Source: Dehalococcoidales bacterium (GTDB lineage Bacteria; Chloroflexota; Dehalococcoidia; Dehalococcoidales; UBA3254). From it: a stretch of DNA of 12,813 nucleotides. A program made the position numbers and the translations under genes. The stretch covers positions 1 through 12,813 of the forward strand of contig JAQULX010000038.1 of the NCBI GenBank assembly GCA_028718465.1, read 5' to 3'. The notes beneath the pieces were generated by a model that ran no database searches, was not told the origin of the DNA, and saw only the letters and a list, made by a program, of their open reading frames with translations. This document shows positions 1-6,900 of this stretch, piece after piece (position 1 is the first letter of the stretch; every line of letters starts with the position of its first letter).

Positions 1-26
1 CTCCGGCCTGACAGGACCGGTCCGCC

Positions 27-47
27 CCCGCGCGGCCGGCCGCGGGG
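27..47. repeat. GC-rich inverted repeat at left edge
   Basis: Positions 31-44 form a perfect 14-base palindrome (CGCGGCCGGCCGCG). The stem extends to 27-47 if one G is bulged. No T-tract follows on either strand, so it is not a canonical intrinsic terminator, though it could mark the 3' end of an upstream transcript. No partial coding sequence is recognisable in bases 1-80. Confidence 0.4.
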
Positions 48-85
48 CGCCCAGGGGGATTTCGAGCCTGCCTGAGACTTTATTC

Positions 86-106
86 CCAATACTAAAGCGC
101 TATTGG
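86..106. promoter_or_regulatory. Possible operator overlapping a -35 box
   Basis: CCAATA (86-91) and TATTGG (101-106) form an inverted repeat with a 9-base centre. The right arm overlaps the -35 hexamer of the promoter at 103-131, the usual position for a repressor site. The operator role is inferred from position and symmetry only. Confidence 0.3.
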
Positions 107-131
107 CATAGAGCGCGGGGAGGGTTATGAT
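103..131 (+). promoter_or_regulatory. Sigma70/SigA-type promoter for the first operon
   Basis: TTGGCA at 103-108 and TATGAT at 126-131 each match the consensus hexamer at 5 of 6 bases and are separated by exactly 17 bases. Transcription would begin near 138, leaving a leader of about 65 nt before the ATG at 204. It is the best promoter match I see upstream of the first gene. Confidence 0.6.
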
Positions 132-203
132 TTTTTCGTCTGTCTCATCTCAGGTTGAGGCAAGAAAAAGACTATCAAAATTACAGCAATAAGGAGGAAT
201 TAT

Positions 204-944
204 ATGCTGAAGAAAAGAATACTGGGCCTGGTCCTGGCCCTGGCGCTGACGGCGCTTCTGGCTGTGCCGGCAGGGGCGGCAGAATCGGTTGCGAGCGGTG
301 AAGTCGGCGGGACTGTCACCGTCACCGGTATCAGCCCCAGTTATGGGGCAGTAGATCCAACTGTATCCGTTGTGATTACCGGTACCGGCTTTATCCTGGG
401 CGGAGTTGAAGCCAGCTCCGTCGAAGTCAGCGACACGGGAGTCACTGCGGCGATTACAGATGTAGTAGATGCAAACACCATAAACGCCGACTTCACCATC
501 GCTGCAGGGGCTGCGTCCGGCCCCAGGAACGTATCAGTTACTGTAGACGGCGTAACAGGGACCGGCAATAATCTTTTTGTGGTCGACGGGTCTATTACCG
601 TAAATCCGCCGGCAACAATCCCCCTGGGGGCTCTTATCCCCAACACTACCGAAACCGGCAATATTGCATTGACGAACATGGTGAGCACCAATCTTATCGA
701 TTGGGAAGTAAGTGTTAAAGACAACATCAACGGCGGTTTCCTTAAAGATGGAGATACTTCATTATCAGCTAGCAATAAATTCCAGATCGGCGCTACCGCG
801 GGAGTGGTAGATTCTGATACCGGATTCAACTACACCGAGGAAGATGGCACATCTCCAACTCTGTACTGGAGCCAGGCTGTCCCGGCAGAAGCCGCTCCAG
901 GCACATACTCAATTACCCTGACATTTACTGCCAGCGCCCCATAA
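204..944 (+). CDS. Secreted IPT/TIG-domain protein with WxL-like C-terminus
   Basis: This 246-residue protein starts at an ATG seven bases after a strong AAGGAGG. Residues 1-25 are a typical Sec signal peptide (MLKKR, hydrophobic core, cleavage near AGA-AES). Residues about 39-128 look like an Ig-like IPT/TIG domain (VTGISPSYG..., then VVITGTGF, ending in VDG). The last 115 residues resemble the WxL cell-wall-binding domain: a first Trp motif at W167 (DWEVSV), a second at W222 (YWSQAVP), and a C-terminal GTYSITLTFTASAP like the AGTYTxTLTWTLxxAP end of WxL proteins, but with Phe replacing the last Trp. It has no membrane anchor, so it would be released or held noncovalently at the surface. The next gene encodes a DUF916-like partner, as in WxL clusters. 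The signal peptide is clear; the WxL assignment is moderate. Confidence 0.8.
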   Translation: MLKKRILGLVLALALTALLAVPAGAAESVASGEVGGTVTVTGISPSYGAVDPTVSVVITGTGFILGGVEASSVEVSDTGVTAAITDVVDANTINADFTIAAGAASGPRNVSVTVDGVTGTGNNLFVVDGSITVNPPATIPLGALIPNTTETGNIALTNMVSTNLIDWEVSVKDNINGGFLKDGDTSLSASNKFQIGATAGVVDSDTGFNYTEEDGTSPTLYWSQAVPAEAAPGTYSITLTFTASAP

Positions 945-961
945 AATAATACAGCTTCACG

Positions 962-995
962 GGGGGCGGGCAAGGGCATGCCCCTGCCCGCCCCC
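962..995 (+). terminator. Strong intercistronic hairpin
   Basis: An 11-bp GC-rich stem (962-972 with 985-995) encloses a second palindrome GGGCATGCCC (974-983) with one A-C mismatch between them. It lies 18 bases after the stop of the first gene, and no U-tract follows. It is more likely a partial terminator or mRNA-stabilising element that lets the first gene be expressed above the next than a full terminator. Confidence 0.45.
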
Positions 996-1050
996 GGATA
1001 TCTTCCATATTTATATAGCCCTGAAACGCAGCGGAGGGTGGGGGTGTTCA

Positions 1051-2061
1051 ATGAGATATAAAAGAATCAAAATAGCGATTTCCGCGGCCCTGGCGGCAGT
1101 CCTGCTGGCAATCTTCTCTTTTCCGGCGCAAGCCGGCGGCCTGACCGTTTCCGGAGGGAAGATCGAGACCGGGGTAATCCCGGGCAGTCCCGGCGTTCAC
1201 AACATGACGGTCAGGAATACCGGGGAAACGCCGCTGGACATCGCGGTAGAAGCCAAAGGCTACGGCACTTCGTCCGGAAGCAGCTTCACGGTCCTGGAGC
1301 CGGGTGAGGACACCAGCCCGTACACCGCGCGGGACTACCTGGAGATATCTCCGGACGCCTTTCAACTGGCCCCCGGAGAGTCCCGCCAGATCACGGTGAC
1401 GGTCAAGGCCCCGGCGGACATGGGGGACGGCGGCCGCTACGCCATCGTGTTCATCCATACCCTGCCCGGAGGCAGCGGGGCGGTCGCCACCGTCAGCGCC
1501 GTGGCGGCCCGGGTGCTGCTCACCAATAACGGGTCGGCGCTGATTCATGACAGCCGGATCGACACGCTGGAGATAGGCGCGGAAAAAGGGCTAACGGCGA
1601 AATTTGAAGTCCTGAACCAGGGCAACCATCATTACAAGCCGGATTTCCGGGCAGTCCTGAAGAAGGGGGATTCCCTGCCGGCCGAAGCCTCCAGCCGCGA
1701 CGCCTGGCCGCTGATTCCCGGCTATGCCCGCAGTTTTAATTTAATATTTGACTCTGCCGGCCCCCTGGAGCCCGGCGAATATACCGTGGAGATCGAGGTC
1801 CGGGACGAGTCCGGGGCAGCGACCGCCCGGCATACCGCGCCTTATACGCTGAATGAGCCTTACACTCCGGAGCCTACAGCGGCGGCATCACCCGCGCCCG
1901 TCAACAGCAGCTCGCCGAGCGCAGCCGCTCCGGCCCAGGCCCAGGCCCCGGCGCAGCCCGTCCCGGCAAACAACGGGATGCTGTTCGGCATCATCGGCGG
2001 CCTGACGGCACTGGTGATCATACTCGGCCTGGCACTGATAATCAATAGAAGGAAAAAGTGA
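1051..2061 (+). CDS. Membrane-anchored DUF916-like (WxL-partner) Ig-fold protein
   Basis: This 336-residue protein has a Sec signal peptide (1-28, cleavage after AQA). An N-terminal Ig-like domain (about 32-158) carries NMTVRNTGETPLDI, LAPGESRQITVTVKAP and GGRYAIVFIHT, the pattern of chaperone-like DUF916/WxLIP domains. A second Ig-like domain (about 160-268) carries KFEVLNQGNHHYKPDF and LEPGEYTVEIEV, like the DUF3324 half. A Pro/Ala/Ser linker (about 272-306) leads to one C-terminal membrane helix (about 309-332) and an RRKK stop-transfer tail. This is the architecture of the DUF916 proteins that accompany WxL proteins in Gram-positive csc clusters. The ATG at 1051 is the only plausible start. 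Its GGAGG (1033-1037) sits unusually far upstream at 13 bases, so translation may be modest. The family call rests on architecture and motifs; the partner role is inferred. Confidence 0.8.
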   Translation: MRYKRIKIAISAALAAVLLAIFSFPAQAGGLTVSGGKIETGVIPGSPGVHNMTVRNTGETPLDIAVEAKGYGTSSGSSFTVLEPGEDTSPYTARDYLEISPDAFQLAPGESRQITVTVKAPADMGDGGRYAIVFIHTLPGGSGAVATVSAVAARVLLTNNGSALIHDSRIDTLEIGAEKGLTAKFEVLNQGNHHYKPDFRAVLKKGDSLPAEASSRDAWPLIPGYARSFNLIFDSAGPLEPGEYTVEIEVRDESGAATARHTAPYTLNEPYTPEPTAAASPAPVNSSSPSAAAPAQAQAPAQPVPANNGMLFGIIGGLTALVIILGLALIINRRKK

Positions 2062-2182
2062 TGCCGGGCCGGCATCCGGCAAATAACGGAGCCAATTTCT
2101 GCTCCGGCCCGGCGCTGCCGGACGCCGCAGCGGCGGTCCGCCGGCATATTATGAGGAGATAGCGGAGGCACCTTCCGCTATC
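2060..2182 (+). other. Hairpin-rich spacer between second and third genes
   Basis: Three stems follow each other: GATGCCGG/CCGGCATC (2060-2076, overlapping the stop codon), CGGAGC/GCTCCG (2087-2106), and an 11-bp stem at 2158-2182 built on GATAGCGGA/TCCGCTATC. None has a U-tract. The rest of the spacer to 2249 contains a GGGAGG (about 2202-2207) placed correctly for a four-codon GTG ORF (2219-2233), not for the annotated start of the next gene. Confidence 0.4.
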
Positions 2183-2249
2183 GCAGGGGAAAACAAATTA
2201 AGGGAGGTCCAGGGCAGGGTGAGATCAAGCTGATCGACAGCCTGAATCC

Positions 2250-3506
2250 ATGATGGGGCGATCTTTACGGATGTTTAAATTGAATAAAGTTTCCGGTCCG
2301 CTGCGGAGGGGCCTCCGGAACCTCACAATGAGGGGCAAAACCGGACTGACGGCCTCAGCGGTATTGATAATATTGTTCTGGCTGGCCTCGCCGGTCAAAA
2401 CCTACTCCGCCAGTACCGGGATTACCGCGACCGTGCCCCTGGAGGTGTCCGGGGTCAGCGCGGTCGATATCAGCACGACCAGCGCGGCGATCGAATGGGA
2501 AACCAACGGCCCGGCCAGTTCCCAGGTCTATTACGGACTGGAGACCGGCGAGTACACTCCAACCCCGGAGACCGATACCGACACCGGCGCCGTCTCCCAC
2601 AGGATCGTTCTAAGCGGGCTGACGGCCAATACCACCTATTATTATAAAGTTTACTCGAAGCTGGACGGCAGCGACCTGACCGCCGAGTCCGAAGATATGG
2701 AATTTACCACCCGGTCGTCCGTGTCCGGTGGCGGCGGGGGAGGCGGTGGAGGAGGCGGCGGCGGAATAACGACAGTCGCGGTCAGCGGCCTTCAGACGTC
2801 CGGGGTCCTGAAAGTCAGGTCTTCCGGCACGGCCCTGAGCAGCGTCACGTTGACCGCTTCCGACGGGGCCCTTATCCTGAAAATACCCGGCAATACCATC
2901 CTGCGGAACCTGTCCGGCACCGCCCTGCAATACCTGACCGCTGGCAAAATGAGCAGCCCGCCGGAGGCGGACTCACCGGCAGCAGTCATCCGGTATTATA
3001 ATTGCAGCCCGGATGGGGCCCGCTTCATTCCCGGCATCGTTGCCACGTTCCGGTACGAACCCTCGACACTCCCGGAAGGGGTGGAGGAAGACTCGTTATA
3101 TATTGCCTGCTGGAACGGGAGCTCTTATGAGCCTCTGGCCAGTACGATCGATACTTCAGCCCGCACGGTTTCCGCGGTGATCACCCATTTCAGCGGGGTG
3201 GCGCTGCTGGGGGTATCCCGGGACGCTCCCGGCCAGGAGCCGACCCCGACGACAGCCGCGCCGACGAGCGCTTTGCCCCCTGCGGTGATCGTCACCCTGA
3301 CGCCCGGAGCCGGTCTGCCGGAACCGGGCAATATCTGGGAGCCGAAGCCCAGCCAGACCCCGGCAAAAACTACGAGCCGGGCGGATTCGCCGGCCGGGAA
3401 TAGCAGCAGCCCGACCCGTCCTTTAGACGTGTGGGCGATGGCGATCGTGTTCCTGGCGGTGGTGGCTGTCACCGTCCTGATCGTGCAGCGGGTAAGGAGA
3501 GCGTAA
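2250..3506 (+). CDS. Membrane-anchored fibronectin-III protein with poly-Gly linker
   Basis: This is a 418-residue surface protein. From the first ATG, a basic 30-residue N-region precedes a hydrophobic signal segment (about 32-54, cleavage near YSA-S). The in-frame ATG at 2328 would give a conventional signal peptide (MRGKTGLTASAV...), and neither start has a well-spaced Shine-Dalgarno site. Residues 66-155 form a fibronectin-III-like domain (SAAIEWETNGPASSQVYYG, LSGLTANTTYYYKVYS). Thirteen consecutive glycines (160-172) link it to a beta domain (about 173-322) whose YxxSPDGARFIPGIVATFRYEPS / LYIACWNGSSYEPL / AVITHFSGVALLG motifs are common before the anchor of archaeal and Chloroflexota surface proteins. 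C252 and C287 could form a disulfide. A Pro/Thr-rich stalk (about 325-392), a membrane helix (about 394-414) and a basic RVRRA tail end the protein. It is probably a stalked surface receptor or adhesin; the ligand is unknown. Confidence 0.8.
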   Translation: MMGRSLRMFKLNKVSGPLRRGLRNLTMRGKTGLTASAVLIILFWLASPVKTYSASTGITATVPLEVSGVSAVDISTTSAAIEWETNGPASSQVYYGLETGEYTPTPETDTDTGAVSHRIVLSGLTANTTYYYKVYSKLDGSDLTAESEDMEFTTRSSVSGGGGGGGGGGGGGITTVAVSGLQTSGVLKVRSSGTALSSVTLTASDGALILKIPGNTILRNLSGTALQYLTAGKMSSPPEADSPAAVIRYYNCSPDGARFIPGIVATFRYEPSTLPEGVEEDSLYIACWNGSSYEPLASTIDTSARTVSAVITHFSGVALLGVSRDAPGQEPTPTTAAPTSALPPAVIVTLTPGAGLPEPGNIWEPKPSQTPAKTTSRADSPAGNSSSPTRPLDVWAMAIVFLAVVAVTVLIVQRVRRA

Positions 3507-3561
3507 GAAAGGGCTGTGTCTTTAGGGAGGGGGGCGGAAGCGGTAACTTAAAAACAACGGA

Positions 3562-3581
3562 GCCGGTCCGCGCGGACCGGC
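3562..3581 (+). terminator. Palindrome after the fibronectin-III gene
   Basis: GCCGGTCCGC and GCGGACCGGC form a perfect 20-base palindrome 55 bases after the stop codon. A loose T-rich stretch (CTTTCTG...CTTTT) follows within 35 bases. This makes it a weak candidate terminator. Confidence 0.35.
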
Positions 3582-3826
3582 CTGCCGGGAGGCTTTCTGT
3601 AATACTTTTAACAGGGTGGCCGGAGGCGGGCTGCAACCCCCGTGTCCGGGAGTCCAGTACACCGGCCAGGACTCATCACCCCAGCAGGCATTTTCTTCCC
3701 ACATCCCGGAAGACCGGATATAAGAAGCTATGTTGAGGTCTATGAGCGACCGGAACAAGTAGGACTTTTCTGACAGGGCCATATCCATCGCCGGGACCAT
3801 CCTGACTCTCGATTTCCAGGGTAAAG

Positions 3827-3840
3827 CCGGCTTGCGCCGG
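3827..3840. repeat. Small dispersed-type hairpin (CCGGC-TTGC-GCCGG)
   Basis: The 5-bp stem with a TTGC loop is embedded in TTCCAGGG...GCCGGATGAGA. It resembles the small intergenic palindromic repeats (ATTCC...GGAATGAC class) scattered in many GC-rich bacterial genomes. A related-looking element lies at 10483-10503. The relationship is judged by eye. Confidence 0.3.
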
Positions 3841-3899
3841 ATGAGACCGCTTAAAAAATCTTCCTGCTATTGGAAAAGCACCTTTCAGTTTATTTGCCC

Positions 3900-3935
3900 C
3901 GGGGGTGGGCGGGCGCTGCCGTCCGCCCATCCCCG
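3900..3935 (-). terminator. Hairpin after the 1240-residue adhesin gene
   Basis: A 13-bp stem (3900-3912 with 3923-3935, one G-T pair) with a 10-base loop starts 14 bases downstream of the minus-strand stop codon. There is no strong U-tract on either strand (the minus strand continues GGGCAAATAAAC). It probably marks the transcript 3' end, by termination or end protection. Confidence 0.5.
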
Positions 3936-3949
3936 CGAGGCGGAAAGTA

Positions 3950-6900
3950 TTACTCGATTACTACAACTGTAATGACAGCCGCTTCGAATCCATCTCCGGA
4001 AACCGTGATGGTCTGTTCGCCGGCCGCGTTCGGGGCCCTGTAGTAGAAGACGGCAGAGCTGGTGCCGGGCAGGACGGTGACACTGCCGATCACCGGCAGC
4101 CCATTGCCGTTCTTGCCGAAACTGCCGGCACCGGCGGACAGGGCAACCAGGGCAGGCGCCGTCACTTTGATAGGCGCTCCATCTCTCTGAAGCTGGATGG
4201 CGATCCTGCCCGAGACCGTACCTTTCTTGACGGTTATCGCATCGCCGGTTATGACCGCGATCCGGTCCGCCGGGGCCGGTATGGCGTTGACGGTCACATC
4301 CTTTGAGTCTGATTCCAGCCCGTCAGCTCCGGCGGTAATGGTATAGTCTCCGGCGGCGCTGCTGGTGTAGTAGAAAGTGGCGGAGCCGGCGCCGGGCAGG
4401 ATGGTAACGGAATCCACCAGCGGCAGTCCGCTGGCATTAAGGGCAAATCGTCCGGTAGAGCCGGGGGTGGAGGTCAGACTGACTGCCAGGGGAACGGTCA
4501 CTTTGACCGGAATACCCTGGCTGTCCTGTACCTGGACGGTGATCCTTTCGGAGACTCCGCCTTCAGTGAAGGGCGGTATGGTCTCATTGACGATCACCAC
4601 TCCGGCGGGGCCTTCCGCCCGGGCCAGTACCGTTACAGTCTGACTGTCGCCGGTGTAGCCTTCCGCGGAAACCGTGATCACCGGAGCGCCGGCTTCAGCA
4701 TCGGTATAGTAGAAGCCGGCGGAGGTGGTGCCGGGCAGGATGGTAACGGAATCCACCAGCGGCAGACCGCTGGCATTAAGGGCAAACTGACCGGTAGAGC
4801 CGGTAGAAGTCAGGCTGACTGTCAGGGGAACGGTCATTATGATCGCTTCTTCATCGCTGTCCCGTACCTGGACGGTAATCCTTCCGGAGACTCCGCCCTG
4901 GGTAAAGGTCTGTTCAGGAGTGATGATCACGAGCTTGTAAGCGTTGACCGTCAGGGTCCCGCCAACGTAGTTCATGGCGTAGTTGGTTAAGCCTGTACCC
5001 TGGGCATTGGAGGGCTTGATGGGATAAGTACCCGGGGCGGCAGCAGCAGCCGCGCCTTCGCTGTACAGCTCGACACTGGTGACTGAGTCAGTTCCTACCA
5101 GGCCGGCGACGAAGAACTCAGTACCGTTGAAGATAAGTTCTTCGCCGCAGGTCTTGACCGCGTCATGGGCGGTGATGGTGAGGACTTTCGGCAAAACCAG
5201 GAAGAAGCCTTTTTTATAGGTTATGGAATAGTTAGCCAGATCGGTGTTCGGACCGGCAACAGCGTCTTCGGCTATGATGTCATAAGTGCCTACCTGGGCT
5301 GAAGCCGCCGCGCCGTCGCTGGCCAGGGTAACGCCGGCGATTGACTCGCCGGATGCCAGACCGGTTACGGAGAACTCAGTGCCGGTGAAGGTTATGGTCT
5401 CGCCATAAGTTTTGGAAGCGTCACTGGCGGTGATGGTGAGACCGGCCGCGGTGATGCTGAAGTCCCGGCCGGCGGAGCAGCCGGAATGGTTGGCGTCACC
5501 AGCAAATTCGGCTGAAGCGGTGTAGTCGCCGACATTGACAGGCGCCGCACCCGTGGGTCCGTAGGCGGTGCCATCGCGCCCCGTGTAGCTTACCGTCAGG
5601 CTCTCGTTTAAGCCGCCAGCACCGGCAACAGCAGCAGTGCCGCCGTGTGGACTGCCGTCATAGACAGCATCTTCCGCAACTATGGTGATGGCGGAGGAGG
5701 CCTGAGTGATGGTGATGCTAGCCCCAACGAAGGTAATTGAATAATTATCACCAGCGGAGAGATCGCCCTGGGTGATAGCATAGCTGCCGACATCTTCTCC
5801 GGGATCTCTGGCCAAGGCGCCGGAGAAGGCGATACCTTCCAGGCTGGAAGTATAGGTAAGATCCGGATCGTCTTCGCCGTAGACCTTGCTCTGGGCATCG
5901 GAGGTGACGGTGAGGGGTTTCGGACTTACCGTCAGATCATTGCTTCCGCTGCTGGATGAATACCCGGAATCCCCGGCAAAGCCGGCAGCCACACCGCCGA
6001 CATAAGTACCGGCGTCAATGCCGCTGAGGCTGACGCCGGTTACGGCGGCTACGCCGCCGGCATCAGTGTCGACAGTGCCGACAGAAGCGCCGTTGAGCGT
6101 GAAGTTAATGGTCTTGCCGCTGACCGCAGGAGACAGGGAAGCGGTCAAATCAACCGTGCCTCCGTAGGCGCCGGAAGCGGGTGAAACGTTAAGGGTGGTG
6201 GAGATTATCGTATCATTATTAATATTGGTGACGCTGACATCGCCGGCATCTACGCCGTTGTACGCAGGATCACCGGAAACGGCCGGAGCGGTGATAACAG
6301 TATAAGCGATGTCATCGTCGTAGAGATCATCATCGACACCGGTGACGGTAACAGTTTGCGGAATATCCCAATTGCCGGGGACAGGGATATCGCAGGCAAC
6401 CTCAGCCCAGACTGCGGAAACCCGCACATCCGGACTCAAATCAGTGGAATAAACACCGAACTGCTGGAACTCATCTCCTGAAACGCCGTTGATTTCATCT
6501 ACGGTCCAGGCGCCTCCTTCAGGATTGCTGCTCCAGGTATGGCTGTATTGAGCAAAGCTGTTTCCGGTATTTTCCAAGTCTCCATACCAATTATTGCCGT
6601 CAACACGTATAGCCGCTGCAATATTACCACTTCCTGTGGAATCGTCCCTGGCGCGGAAATGGACTGTCAGGCGAATATTGGTGGCATCAGCCGGAACATT
6701 AAAATTCGAGAAAGTGAATAGCTGACGAGCAGAGCCAGAAGATGTCGAGGTTCCGGTCATGTAGTCGGCATCATCATAGGGATCCTCATCAATACGTGCA
6801 TATCTGTTTGAATCTGGAGTCCAGGCGCCCCTGGTATTCCCGTCAGCGGTTGGCCGCCGGACCTGGCTGACTGAAGCAATGCTATCAGCCTTGAAAGTCA

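Larger units (their letters stand above)
3507..3949. other. Convergent non-coding region
   Basis: I find no convincing gene in these 443 bases between two converging genes. The region holds a perfect GC-rich palindrome near the 3' end of the plus-strand gene, a small CCGGC/GCCGG repeat at 3827-3840, and a 13-bp hairpin just after the minus-strand stop. A 92-codon minus-strand frame at 3522-3800 is open but lacks recognisable motifs. Confidence 0.5.

Noticed and set aside
1048..1548. 166-codon minus-strand ORF opposite the DUF916-like gene
   Set aside because: Shadow of the opposite strand: no signal peptide, motif or ribosome site, while the plus strand encodes a coherent Ig-fold surface protein.
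3640..3700. TGATGAGTCC...GGACTC on the minus strand, similar to part of a hammerhead ribozyme core
   Set aside because: The required GAAA strand after stem II and the outer stem III are missing.
3522..3800. 92-codon minus-strand ORF, with a tail (PPATLLKVL) reminiscent of a transposase N-terminus
   Set aside because: The resemblance is a few residues long; there is no DDE motif, terminal inverted repeat or ribosome binding site, and the frame overlaps the terminator palindrome of the plus-strand gene.
3905..4306. 133-codon plus-strand ORF over the adhesin 3' end
   Set aside because: It covers the terminal hairpin and is antisense to well-conserved Ig repeats; low-complexity shadow.
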